Source: Paramixta manurensis (GTDB lineage: Bacteria; Pseudomonadota; Gammaproteobacteria; Enterobacterales; Enterobacteriaceae). Taken from it: a DNA stretch of 64,000 nucleotides. Shown here one piece after another: positions 25,859-34,394 of this stretch. The position numbers were made by a program, and so were the translations under genes. Where the stretch lies: NCBI RefSeq assembly GCF_013285385.1, contig NZ_CP054212.1, positions 1,116,001 through 1,180,000 on the forward strand, written 5' to 3'. The notes beneath the pieces are model-generated. The model was given only the letters and a program-made list of their open reading frames with translations, made no database searches and was not told the DNA's origin. Within the stretch, counting starts at the first letter, position 1. The number at the start of each line of letters is the position of its first letter.

Positions 25859-27034
25859 ATGACCACTTATCAGGTTGACAGCGTGCGCATGAAACAACAA
25901 CTGGCCGAGCTGGTGGCGATTAATACCGAAAACCCGCCGGGACAGGAGCGGGAAGCCGCGCAGTGCGTGGCGCGCTGGCTGACGGAGGCGGGGTTTGATC
26001 TCGCTTTCAGCGAATATGCCGCCGGACGCACCAATGTGATTGCGGTACTCCGCAATGGTGCCGGTCCCTGCTTTGCGTTTAATACCCATTTGGATACCGT
26101 GCCTGCCGGTACGGGTTGGCGTACCGATCCGTTTATTCTGACCGAAAGCGAAGGGCGTCTTTATGGGCGTGGCGCCTGTGATGCGAAAGGTCCGCTGGTG
26201 GCGATGGTCGAGGCGTTGCGTCTACTGGCGCAACATCCACAGCATTGGTCCGGCACGTTGATGGGCGTGTTTACCGCCGATGAAGAGGTGGCCAGCGAAG
26301 GCGCTAAGTTTTATGTGCGCGATGCACCGCCGACGATTGATTTCGCCGTCATCGGCGAACCGACTTCGAATGCGACTTTCTCGGCGCATAAAGGCAGCCT
26401 GCGTCCCCGCGTGCGGGTTAAAGGCGTGACCGCCCATTCAGGTACGCCTGAACTGGGAATTAATGCCATCTATCAGGCGGCGCGGCTACTTGGGTTGGTG
26501 GAGCAGGCTCATCACCAACAGGTGCGCTGTCGCTGTCATCCGTTGGTGGGAAACGCCAGCTTAACCGTGACGCGCATTCAGGGCGGTCATGCCGACAATG
26601 TGGTGCCGGATAATTGTGAGTTACTGCTCGATCGCCGTCTGGTACCGGGCGAGCAAGAAGCGACGGTCAAAGCAGAACTGGAACAGTTACTGGCACAGGC
26701 ACAGGCGCAATCCGGCGTTGAGGCGGAAATTATTGCCTGGCAGCCAACCACCGGCGGCGCCACCGAAACCGAGGGGGCCGAAGCGATTGTCCAGGCGGGG
26801 CTGGCGGCCTGCCGACGCCACGGTCAGCCGGAAGCGGGGCCGTTTGGTTTCCAGGGCGGTTGCGATTTAGTGCATTTCCGCGCGTTGGGCGCCAAAGGGG
26901 TGGTGATTGGTCCTGGATCGCTGGCGGTGGCGCATAAACCAGACGAGTTTGTGCCGCTGGCGGAGTTTATTGCCGCTGCATCTATCTATCTTGAGATTGC
27001 GCAGGCGATGTTACCGCCGAAGGAGAGACCGTGA
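25859..27034 (+). CDS. M20-family metallo-amidohydrolase (ArgE/DapE-like)
   Basis: A 391-residue dizinc deacylase/peptidase. Metal ligands are visible in NTHLDTVP (His, Asp), GRGACDAKG (Asp), TADEEVASEG (catalytic and ligand Glu), IGEPTS (Glu) and VAHKPDEFV (C-terminal His). The dimerisation domain carries TAHSGTPELGINA. The ATG at 25859 follows AGGGTG and gives a canonical N-terminus; the long upstream frame is antisense-like overlap with the ATPase gene. ArgE/DapE relatives remove acyl groups from N-acylated amino acids, so the transported compound may be an N-acyl or amide derivative. Confidence 0.85.
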   Translation: MTTYQVDSVRMKQQLAELVAINTENPPGQEREAAQCVARWLTEAGFDLAFSEYAAGRTNVIAVLRNGAGPCFAFNTHLDTVPAGTGWRTDPFILTESEGRLYGRGACDAKGPLVAMVEALRLLAQHPQHWSGTLMGVFTADEEVASEGAKFYVRDAPPTIDFAVIGEPTSNATFSAHKGSLRPRVRVKGVTAHSGTPELGINAIYQAARLLGLVEQAHHQQVRCRCHPLVGNASLTVTRIQGGHADNVVPDNCELLLDRRLVPGEQEATVKAELEQLLAQAQAQSGVEAEIIAWQPTTGGATETEGAEAIVQAGLAACRRHGQPEAGPFGFQGGCDLVHFRALGAKGVVIGPGSLAVAHKPDEFVPLAEFIAAASIYLEIAQAMLPPKERP

Positions 27035-28134
27035 GGGTTCGACTCTGGCGCGGCGCGCTGCATTATCAGGGCGTGACGTTGCATACCGCGGCCTCCGGGG
27101 CGATTAACGCGCTGGATTGCCTGTGGCTAACGCTTGATGTCGATGGCATTCGGGCGGTCGGCGAAGTCCGCCTCAATATTCGCTACCTGCATGGCTATAG
27201 CGAACAGCAGGTGGTGAATAATGTGCGGCACTATTTGGCCCGCCACAACTGGAACGTTGATTTACGTGACCAGTTAGCAGCGGTACATGCGCCGGGCAGC
27301 GAATTACTGGCGCCGGGGCGCATGCTGGTGGATATGGCGCTGCATGATCTGCTGGCGCGGCGGGCGGGACAAAGCCTCGCCGCCTGGTTGGGCGCACCCA
27401 ATACGCCAGCCGCTGTGGCAACCAACCAGACACTATTTTGGAGCAGTGAAGCGCAGATGTTGGAACAGGCGCAGCACTATGTTGAACGTGGTTTTACCCA
27501 GCTTAAGTTGCGAACCGGCGTGGCGGATTTTGCCACCGATCTGGCGCGTCTGCGCGCGCTGCGTCAACGCTTTGGCGAGACAATTTCGTTGGCGATAGAT
27601 GTGAATGGGCAGTGGTCGCTGGCGCAGGCGCGAGAATATTTGCCGCCGCTACGCGAACTGTCGCTTAGCTACGTTGAACAACCGCTGGCACCAGTCGATG
27701 ACCAGTATATCGCATCGCTAACCGAGTATGGCACGCCGCTGATGCTGGACGAAAGCCTGAACAGTGAAGCTGCTATTGCGCGCCTTGCCGCTGGCGGCGG
27801 CGCCGTATGGGGCCATCTTAAACTGGTCAAACTGGGCGGTATCGCCCCCACGCTGACGGCGGCAAGGCTGCTTCAGCAGGCCGGGGTGCCATTCATGATT
27901 GGTCAAATGAATGAGGGGCACGCGGCTACCGCAGCGGCGTTACAACTGTGCCGCGCACTGAGACCGACCTTTGCCGAACTCTACGGTGCCGATGGTTTAA
28001 CTGACGATCCGGTCAGTGGATTGTGCTATGACCACGGCCACGTCAGCCTTTCCGATTCCCCCGGCCTGGGCGTGCATTTCGATGCCGCGCGCGCCGATTT
28101 TCTTCAGGAGCTTAGTCATGCCACAACCGATTAA
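27031..28134 (+). CDS. Mandelate racemase/muconate lactonizing enzyme-like protein (enolase superfamily)
   Basis: A 367-residue enolase-superfamily enzyme, GTG start overlapping the M20 stop (GTGA). Metal ligands are AIDVNG (Asp), YVEQPL (Glu) and MLDES (Asp), and the second-side base is in HLKLVKLGG. The first catalytic motif, usually KxK, reads KLR (QLKLRTG), so the second Lys is Arg. Relatives are dipeptide epimerases, N-succinylamino-acid racemases and sugar-acid dehydratases. The neighbouring hydrolases favour an epimerase or racemase of an amino-acid derivative. Confidence 0.8.
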   Translation: MRVRLWRGALHYQGVTLHTAASGAINALDCLWLTLDVDGIRAVGEVRLNIRYLHGYSEQQVVNNVRHYLARHNWNVDLRDQLAAVHAPGSELLAPGRMLVDMALHDLLARRAGQSLAAWLGAPNTPAAVATNQTLFWSSEAQMLEQAQHYVERGFTQLKLRTGVADFATDLARLRALRQRFGETISLAIDVNGQWSLAQAREYLPPLRELSLSYVEQPLAPVDDQYIASLTEYGTPLMLDESLNSEAAIARLAAGGGAVWGHLKLVKLGGIAPTLTAARLLQQAGVPFMIGQMNEGHAATAAALQLCRALRPTFAELYGADGLTDDPVSGLCYDHGHVSLSDSPGLGVHFDAARADFLQELSHATTD

Positions 28135-29287
28135 TGTTATTCAGGGCAGTGAATCAGCATTTCCGGCGTCAGAGTACGCCGCGCGGATCCAGCGTACCCG
28201 TCAACGCCTGAACGAGGCCGGAATTGAGGTGATGATTGTGACCGGGCCGGAAAATATTTTCTGGCTAACCGGCCAACAAACGCCGGGCTACTACACCTTC
28301 CAGGCGCTGTTGTTACCGGTCGAAGGCGAGCCGGTATTTGTCATCCGCCAATTAGAGTATTTCAACTTTATCGCCAACACCTTTATCGCCGATGCGGCGG
28401 TTTACCAGGATGGCGATAATCCGATCGATTTCCTGTTTAACCAATTGCAACAGCATCACTGGCTGGCTAAGCGTATCGGAATTGATAAACGCGGTTGGTT
28501 TTTACCGATTGCCGTGTATGAGGCGTTACAGCAACGGTTGGGTCAGGTGGCCGATGCGGCAGGTATTATTGAACCTCTGCGAGCGGTGAAATCGGCGGCG
28601 GAACTGGAGAAGATCGCCATTGCCGCACGCTATGTCGATGCCGGAATGAATGCCGGCATTGCCGCGATTCGCGCCGGTAGCAATGAAAATGCGCTGGTTG
28701 CGGCAATGATGGGCGCGGCGATAGCTGCCGGATCGGAGTATGTCGGCATGGAGCCGCTGGTCTCCAGCGGGCCGCGTAGTGGGATCCCGCACGGTACTTG
28801 GCGGCGGCGAACGCTTGGTGCGGATGAACCGGTGTTTCTGGAGATGGCTGCCGCGCACGATCGTTATCATGCGGCGTTAATGCGGTCCGCTTGGTTAGGC
28901 CGTCCACCCGCCATTGCCCTGGAGATGGAGAACGTGTGCCAGGAGGCGCTACAGGCGGCGCTTGATGCTATCCGCCCGGGCGCCACCTGTGAAGCGCCGC
29001 ACCTGGCGTGTCAAAACGTCATCGATCGCGCTGGTTTCACTGAACATTTCAAAAAACGCACCGGTTATTCGATTGGCGTCGCCTTCGCGCCAGACTGGGG
29101 CGAAGGGGCGGTATTAAGTTTATACCACGGTGTGACGACCGAATTGCAGCCCGGCATGACCTTCCACATCCCACCGGCTTTACGTATCTACGGTGAATTT
29201 ACCGTTGGCGTCAGCGAAACCGTGGTGGTGACCGAAAGAGGTTATCGCGCGTTGGGGACGCTGGCTCGCCCTCTAACCTTATTGTAA
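28118..29287 (+). CDS. Creatinase-type M24 hydrolase (ectoine-hydrolase-like)
   Basis: A 389-residue pita-bread-fold protein. The N-terminal creatinase domain (GIEVMIVTGPENIFWLTG) is followed by the M24 catalytic domain. Four of the five metal ligands of true aminopeptidases are changed: Glu242 for the first Asp, Ala252/253 for the second, no His in TGYSIGVAFAP, and Pro for Glu in MTFHIPP. Glu367 remains. Metal-free hydrolases such as creatinase and ectoine hydrolase DoeA have such sites, and YSIGVAFAPDWGE is reminiscent of DoeA. The ATG at 28118 follows CAGGAG and overlaps the previous gene by 17 bases. Probably hydrolyses a C-N bond of a small guanidino or cyclic amidine-like compound. Confidence 0.8.
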   Translation: MPQPINVIQGSESAFPASEYAARIQRTRQRLNEAGIEVMIVTGPENIFWLTGQQTPGYYTFQALLLPVEGEPVFVIRQLEYFNFIANTFIADAAVYQDGDNPIDFLFNQLQQHHWLAKRIGIDKRGWFLPIAVYEALQQRLGQVADAAGIIEPLRAVKSAAELEKIAIAARYVDAGMNAGIAAIRAGSNENALVAAMMGAAIAAGSEYVGMEPLVSSGPRSGIPHGTWRRRTLGADEPVFLEMAAAHDRYHAALMRSAWLGRPPAIALEMENVCQEALQAALDAIRPGATCEAPHLACQNVIDRAGFTEHFKKRTGYSIGVAFAPDWGEGAVLSLYHGVTTELQPGMTFHIPPALRIYGEFTVGVSETVVVTERGYRALGTLARPLTLL

Positions 29288-29296
29288 GGAGCGATC

Positions 29297-30220
29297 ATGA
29301 AAGACATTAACGAAAGTCGTGAACGGCTACGCGGGATCTTCAATATCACCGTGACGCCATTTGATGCGCGGGGAAACATCGATTTTGTTGCGCTACGCGA
29401 GAACATCGAACGGGTCATCGGCTTAGGGTATGACGGTATTTTGATTGGCGGTACCTATGGCGAGTTTCCGGTGATGACGCTGGCGGAGCGGCGCGAACTT
29501 TTCACCGAGGTGATGGCGTGCGTCGGTGATCGGGTACCGGTGATGCTGTGCAGCGCCGGCTCCGATCCGCGTGATGTGCGTGAGTTAACCACATTGGCGG
29601 GCGATCTTGGCGGCCTGCCAATGGTGACGCCGCCGTTTGTCAGTGAGATTACCGATGCGCAGATCGTCGCCTTTTTCCGCGCCATCGCGCCGCTGTCGAA
29701 AACCGGCATTCTAATTTATAACGCGCCAGGCATCGGAATTACCCTCTCACCCGCGCAGTTGGAACAGTTGGCGGAAATTCCGGGCGTGGTTGGCATTAAA
29801 CAGGGCGATCTTAATCCGACCGCCATCGATCAGATCGCCAATCGCCTGCGCGGGCGTCTGCGCCTGTTCTGCGCCTCCGATCTGGCTTTTCTTGGCCCGA
29901 TGATGTGTGGTTTTGATGGGATTAGCACCACCAACAGCGGGGCGTTGCCGGAACTGATTTTGGCAACTTTCCGCGCGATGGAGCAGGGCGATGCGCTCAC
30001 GGCGAGTGCACTGCATCAATTGTGGTACGACTATCGCGCACTGGCGCGCCAGCACGGTCAGCCGCAGTTAGTCAAAGCGGCGATGGCGCTCCGCGGTTTC
30101 AAGGGTGGCGCGGTGCGAGAACCGCTGCAGCCGGTATCGACAGAGGCGCTGGCGGCATTAAACGACGTTATGCGCCAACTGGCCAGCGATCGGCGCAGTG
30201 GCGTTACTCTGGTCGGCTAA
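29297..30220 (+). CDS. DapA-family lyase/aldolase
   Basis: A 307-residue TIM-barrel enzyme of the dihydrodipicolinate synthase/N-acetylneuraminate lyase family. GGTYGEF near residue 52 is the GTTGE carboxylate-binding motif, YNAPG near 141 carries the catalytic Tyr, and GIKQGD near 169 the Schiff-base Lys. It is an accessory member of the family in a catabolic operon, not biosynthetic DapA. Related enzymes cleave 2-keto acids or deaminate pyrroline carboxylates. A weak AAGGAG site precedes the ATG. Confidence 0.85.
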   Translation: MKDINESRERLRGIFNITVTPFDARGNIDFVALRENIERVIGLGYDGILIGGTYGEFPVMTLAERRELFTEVMACVGDRVPVMLCSAGSDPRDVRELTTLAGDLGGLPMVTPPFVSEITDAQIVAFFRAIAPLSKTGILIYNAPGIGITLSPAQLEQLAEIPGVVGIKQGDLNPTAIDQIANRLRGRLRLFCASDLAFLGPMMCGFDGISTTNSGALPELILATFRAMEQGDALTASALHQLWYDYRALARQHGQPQLVKAAMALRGFKGGAVREPLQPVSTEALAALNDVMRQLASDRRSGVTLVG

Positions 30221-31313
30221 GCGCGGCGCGCAGTAAGGCGAGCAGTAAAGTGGGCGGCGTGCTGGCAGAGGAGAGTAATTCCGGATGCCCTTGTACGCCG
30301 TGCCAAAACGGATGTGTCGGCAGTGAGATCGCATCGACAATAAATCCGGTTGCGGCGCTAACCATTACGCCGCTCGCCGCCAGTTGTGGCAGGAGTGCCG
30401 GGTTAAAATGGTAACGATGATTGTAGTGCATCAGGCTGGTTGTGCCCGGCAGCGCCGCGTTTGCCCGGAAGGGCAATAGACCGCAGCGATGGCGGGCATC
30501 GGCAAAGGGGATAAAGCTGTGTAGAGCGGCGGCGGGTGCGACTTCTGCCAACATGGCGTGCTGATAACCTGCCGAGCGCTGTACTGCGGCGGTCGCCATA
30601 CTCTGCATGCCAAGGCATAGCCCCAGGGTAGGTAATCCACTGGTGAAGGTGGCGGCAGCGATGCGAATTTGCCCGGCGACTGCCGCCATTGAGGCACCGC
30701 CGGGCAGGAGTACCGCATCCAGAGGGCGTAATTCCGCCAGGTCGGCGGAGAGCGTGGCAGGCGGCAAAAAATGGATTGTCAGCCCGCTATTTATTTGCCC
30801 GGCAGCATCACCGAGAGCCGCCAGGATAGCGGGATAAACCGCCCGTTGGTCAGCTTCGCGCGCCACCAGGCCGAGATGAATTTGTCGTGCCGGTGCGATC
30901 GGTGCCGGGCGCGTTGTTGACCAGCGACCAAATGCATCTGAAGAGAGCTGTAATAACGGTTGTTGTTGGTGGTCCAGCAGCGTTAGAAACTCGCCCTGGC
31001 TCAAGCCGGTTAGCCTGGCGCCAGCAAAGGCGGCGATACGCTGAGCATCACGCGCGGCAAGTACCACCACCGCGTCGCGGCTGGGCAAACGAGCGGGGTC
31101 ACTGATCTCGTGTACCAATGTTTCGCTGCGGTACAGCCCGCTGGTTACGCAATAGCCGGCAGCAATAACGTGCTGATGGCTATCCGGGTAATCACCGGAA
31201 AAGTCGGGGCGCAGGCTCCACAACGGCACGCGGCGTTGATTAGCCCAGTGGCTGGCAGTGATACCAAAGCGTGCCGGTTCGGCGGCATCGTCAAGGATAA
31301 AAGTGAGTGACAT
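30204..31313 (-). CDS. Class I glutamine amidotransferase related to the CTP synthase C-terminus
   Basis: A 369-residue protein. Residues 145-365 read like the glutaminase domain of CTP synthase: LLPGGAS, the nucleophile elbow LGLCLGMQS (Cys233), MHYNHRYHFN (like the ERHRHRYEVN segment) and GHPELLSS (His343, Glu345). The N-terminal about 140 residues do not look like the CTP synthase synthetase domain and I do not recognise them. So it is a stand-alone glutaminase or amide hydrolase, not a nucleotide enzyme. It is convergent with the DapA-family gene (17-base overlap) and divergent from the aminotransferase. Confidence 0.75.
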   Translation of the reverse strand: MSLTFILDDAAEPARFGITASHWANQRRVPLWSLRPDFSGDYPDSHQHVIAAGYCVTSGLYRSETLVHEISDPARLPSRDAVVVLAARDAQRIAAFAGARLTGLSQGEFLTLLDHQQQPLLQLSSDAFGRWSTTRPAPIAPARQIHLGLVAREADQRAVYPAILAALGDAAGQINSGLTIHFLPPATLSADLAELRPLDAVLLPGGASMAAVAGQIRIAAATFTSGLPTLGLCLGMQSMATAAVQRSAGYQHAMLAEVAPAAALHSFIPFADARHRCGLLPFRANAALPGTTSLMHYNHRYHFNPALLPQLAASGVMVSAATGFIVDAISLPTHPFWHGVQGHPELLSSASTPPTLLLALLRAALSRPE

Positions 31314-31353
31314 GGCAATTCTCCGGCAGCAAAAGGGAAAGGCTTAGCTGGGA

Positions 31354-31380
31354 TTGTATTAGTTGAACCATTCAATACAA
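31354..31380. promoter_or_regulatory. Inverted-repeat operator candidate in divergent promoter
   Basis: TTGTATT (31354-31360) and AATACAA (31374-31380) are perfect 7-base arms 13 bases apart. The first 18 bases match 23480-23497 at 15 positions. It sits between the divergent glutaminase and aminotransferase genes and abuts the aminotransferase ribosome site, so binding should repress. Confidence 0.5.
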
Positions 31381-31390
31381 AAGAGGATTT

Positions 31391-32599
31391 ATGAATAACA
31401 GCATGATCGCGCGACGAATGCAGCGTGTACGGCCTTCGCCAACGGCCACCATCTCTGATCGGGTACGTGAACTGGAGTCCGCCGGTAAGGGGGTGATCAA
31501 TTTAGGGGAGGGAGAGTTGGACTTTGCCACGCCTGAACGGATCGGCTATGCCGGTATTGAAGCGATTATTCATCACCAAACTAAATACACCGCCGTGTCG
31601 GGTACCGCAGAGCTGAAAGCGGCCATCGCGCATAAGTTCGTGCGTGATAATGGTCTGCATTTTTCTGCGCAACAGATCATTGCCGGTAACGGTGCCAAGC
31701 AGCTTATTTTTAACGCGCTAATGGCGACAGTTGATGCGGGGCAACAAGTGATTATCCCCGCGCCGTATTGGGTTTCTTATCCTGATATGGTGACGTTGGC
31801 AGAAGGGGAGCCGGTGATCGTCGCCACCGAAGAGCAGCACGGTTGGAAGCTACAACCGGCGCAATTGGCGGCGGCGCTAACGCCGGAGTCACGCTGGCTG
31901 ATTCTCAACTCGCCCGGCAATCCCACCGGCGCCGTGTATCGCGCGCGGGAGTTGGCCGCCCTCGCGGAAGTGCTCGTTGACCATCCGCAAGTATTGATTA
32001 TGTCGGACGATATTTATGAGCCGCTGCGCTATGGGCAAACGCCGTTTGCCACCTTTGCCGAAGTGGCCCCACAGTTAGCTGATCGCGTTCTCACGGTGAA
32101 CGGCGTATCAAAAAGTCACGCCATGACCGGCTGGCGCTTGGGTTATGCGGCTGGCCCACGATGGCTTATTGCCGCCATGCAGACGTTGCAGTCGCAAAGT
32201 ACCTCTAATCCGGGCTCGATTTCACAAGCGGCAGCGGTGGTGGCGCTCACTCAGCCGCAGGATTTTTTCACCGAGTGGTTAGACAAACTGAATCAGCGTC
32301 GTCAACGTGTACTGGATATGGTGGCGGCGACCGATGGCCTGAGCGCCCAAATACCGGAAGGCGCATTTTACATTTTTGCGAATTGTCAGCAGCTAATCGG
32401 ACGTACCACACCGCAAGGCAAACCATTGGCAGACGATAAAGCGCTGGCCGAGTGGTTACTGGCGGAAGCGCAGGTTGCGGTGCTACACGGTTCCGCCTTC
32501 GGCACGCCGGGTTATTTACGTATCGCCTATGCAGTAGATGACACATTGCTGGACGAGGCATGTCGGCGTTTGCAGGCCGCCTGTGGGCGATTAGGTTGA
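31391..32599 (+). CDS. Class I pyridoxal-phosphate aminotransferase (AspC/AatA type)
   Basis: A 402-residue fold-type I aminotransferase. NSPGNPTG near residue 175, DDIYEPL near 203 and the PLP Lys in GVSKSHAMTGWRLGY near 237 are the aspartate aminotransferase subgroup Ib signatures. AGAGGA precedes the ATG. It probably transaminates an amino acid released by the hydrolases of this cassette. Confidence 0.88.
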   Translation: MNNSMIARRMQRVRPSPTATISDRVRELESAGKGVINLGEGELDFATPERIGYAGIEAIIHHQTKYTAVSGTAELKAAIAHKFVRDNGLHFSAQQIIAGNGAKQLIFNALMATVDAGQQVIIPAPYWVSYPDMVTLAEGEPVIVATEEQHGWKLQPAQLAAALTPESRWLILNSPGNPTGAVYRARELAALAEVLVDHPQVLIMSDDIYEPLRYGQTPFATFAEVAPQLADRVLTVNGVSKSHAMTGWRLGYAAGPRWLIAAMQTLQSQSTSNPGSISQAAAVVALTQPQDFFTEWLDKLNQRRQRVLDMVAATDGLSAQIPEGAFYIFANCQQLIGRTTPQGKPLADDKALAEWLLAEAQVAVLHGSAFGTPGYLRIAYAVDDTLLDEACRRLQAACGRLG

Positions 32600-32610
32600 T
32601 ATTTTCTTGC

Positions 32611-32658
32611 GCTGAAACGCTGAAACGCTGAAACGCTGAAACGCTGAAGCGCTGAAGC
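32611..32658. repeat. Tandem 8-base repeat, six copies
   Basis: GCTGAAAC occurs four times in a row, followed by two GCTGAAGC copies. It lies in the 76-base gap between two convergent genes and is followed by a GC-rich stretch. The unit length and purity suggest slippage. It does not enter either reading frame. Confidence 0.9.
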
Positions 32659-32675
32659 GGGCCGGGGCGGGCCGC

Positions 32676-33500
32676 TTAGCCGAATTTCTGCCGGATAAGC
32701 GCCCGAATGCGTTCGACAAGGCAGGGATCGATGGGGTTATACACCATCATCGACAGATCCGGACGCCCCTCAACGGCAAAGGTGGAATACTCCAACGCCA
32801 GTTCGCCAAGCACCGGATGCTTCAGCCGTTTAACGCCTTCTCCGAAGTTGCGGACATCGTTATCGCGCCACATGGAGAAGAACTCCGGGCTGGCCTGGCA
32901 AAGTTCTTCCACCAGCGCTTGCATGCGCTGTTCGGCACCGGCGCGCGCCGCATCGGCTCTAAAGACCGCCACCACATAACGCGCAATGCTCTCCCAGTCA
33001 TACTGAGCCGCCCGGACGCGGGGGTTGAGAAACATCATCCGCAAGACGTTACGATCCTCCGGCGGCAGCGTATTGTAGTCGGACAGTACCGTCGCGGCGG
33101 CGCGGTTCCAGGCCACAATATCCCAGGTGGGGGTTTTGATCATCGCCGGGCTGGTTCCCAGCGCGTCCAATACGCGTTGCAGGCGGGGCGTAATGCCACT
33201 GACCGGCTGATAGCGAATTTCCGGTGAACGCCCCAGCCCAAGAATAAACAGATGCTCTCGCTCCGCCTCGGTTAACAGTAGCGCATGGGCAAGTCGCTCC
33301 AGAACTTGTGGCGAGGCGGCCCCGCCGCGCCCCTGTTCGAGCCAGGTATACCAGGTTGCGCTGATATTCGCCCGCTGCGCCACCTCCTCACGTCTTAAGC
33401 CCGGCGTTCTTCTGCGTCCTGGCGGAATGCCTAATGCGGTTGGATCGAGCCGCAGTCGGCGGCCTTTGAGGAAGGAACCCAGGGAAACGCTGTCGGTCAT
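32676..33500 (-). CDS. XRE-family regulator with MmyB-type ligand domain
   Basis: A 274-residue protein. The N-terminal helix-turn-helix (RRTPGLRREEVAQRANISAT, WYTWLEQGR) is followed by an MmyB-like C-terminal domain (TPTWDIVAWNRAAATVL, FLNPRVRAAQYDWESIARYV, HPVLGELALEYSTF). Such regulators usually control an adjacent oxidoreductase or transporter, but neither neighbour fits, so the target is unknown. AGGA precedes the ATG at a suitable distance. Confidence 0.85.
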   Translation of the reverse strand: MTDSVSLGSFLKGRRLRLDPTALGIPPGRRRTPGLRREEVAQRANISATWYTWLEQGRGGAASPQVLERLAHALLLTEAEREHLFILGLGRSPEIRYQPVSGITPRLQRVLDALGTSPAMIKTPTWDIVAWNRAAATVLSDYNTLPPEDRNVLRMMFLNPRVRAAQYDWESIARYVVAVFRADAARAGAEQRMQALVEELCQASPEFFSMWRDNDVRNFGEGVKRLKHPVLGELALEYSTFAVEGRPDLSMMVYNPIDPCLVERIRALIRQKFG

Positions 33501-33859
33501 GGTTCGTTATCCTGTTAACGGTTATACCACGATAATATTCATTATTTACCAGCATAATAAAACGCACCCACTACTCTACCTCGCGGCGGTTTATAAATGA
33601 AGATCTGTTTTCTGTCGGCCAGAGGAGAGAAGGTATTTTTATCGCATTGAATTTTTATTCATAACATTATGGATAATTATTTGTAGCGTGATGATGATCA
33701 CGGTAGAGTGAGAAAACAATATGCTATTAAATATAATCGATTGCTTTTCGGGGATGAGTGCATGAAAAAATCAACGTAATCGTAGTGCCGGTTTAAGTTA
33801 CGTAATAAAAATATTCACCCACACATTATGATGCATCTGCTGATAATAAGGGGCTGGTA
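33501..33859. other. Intergenic control region of the PTS operon
   Basis: A 359-base A+T-rich region with no gene. It contains a CRP-like site (33684-33705) and the presumed PTS promoter, ending in AAGGGG before the first PTS gene. Confidence 0.6.
33684..33705. promoter_or_regulatory. Candidate CRP binding site
   Basis: CGTGATGATGATCACG has perfect GTGA-N6-TCAC half-sites as in CRP operators. Catabolite control would be expected for a PTS-sugar operon. It lies about 155 bases upstream of the SrlA-like start. Confidence 0.5.
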
Positions 33860-34378
33860 ATGATCGTTGAATTTGCTGAAGGCTTTATCCATCTATTTCA
33901 AAGTGCCGGGAAAATTTTTGCCGGGATGATTAGCAGTACCATCCCAATGTTAATTACGCTAATTCTGGCAGTGAACTTTATTATGAAAGTGATTGGTCAG
34001 AAAAAAATAGAGAAATTTGCCACCTTAATGGGGCGTTCTAAAATATTAACCTACGGTATTCTTCCGAGTTTTGCCTGGTTCTTTTTAAGCAGCCCAGGCG
34101 CGCTGACATTGGGCAAGTTTTTACCTGAACGATGTAAACCCGCGTATCAGGATGCATTGGGGAGCACTGCGCATCCCCTGACGTCACTGTTTCCTCATGT
34201 GGTGCCTTCCGAGTTATTCATTTGGCTTGGCGTGGCGGCTGGGTTGACCACGCTTAACCTACCGGTGGCGGATTTAGCGATTCGCTATATCGCTGCTGCG
34301 GTTTTGCTTGGCTTTATTCGTGGTTTTATCACTGAATTTATCTATACCCGCTTAGAAAACAAAGAGAATCAGTCTTAA
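33860..34378 (+). CDS. srlA: PTS glucitol/sorbitol-type EIIC component (SrlA-like)
   Basis: A 172-residue membrane protein aligning over its length with E. coli SrlA: FIHLFQSAGKIFAGMISSTI at the start, IGQKKIEKFA, SSPGALTLGKFLPERCKPAY, LTSLFPHVVPSELFIWLGVA, AGLTTLNLPVADLAIRYI. It is a few residues shorter than SrlA. With the SrlE-like subunit it forms the sugar channel. Sequence is diverged enough that sorbitol may not be the substrate. Confidence 0.88.
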   Translation: MIVEFAEGFIHLFQSAGKIFAGMISSTIPMLITLILAVNFIMKVIGQKKIEKFATLMGRSKILTYGILPSFAWFFLSSPGALTLGKFLPERCKPAYQDALGSTAHPLTSLFPHVVPSELFIWLGVAAGLTTLNLPVADLAIRYIAAAVLLGFIRGFITEFIYTRLENKENQS

Positions 34379-34394
34379 TTAAAAGGAAGGTCTT

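Noticed and set aside
32658..32676. GC-rich tract after the octamer repeat, considered as a terminator
   Set aside because: No stable stem with a T run can be drawn on either strand.
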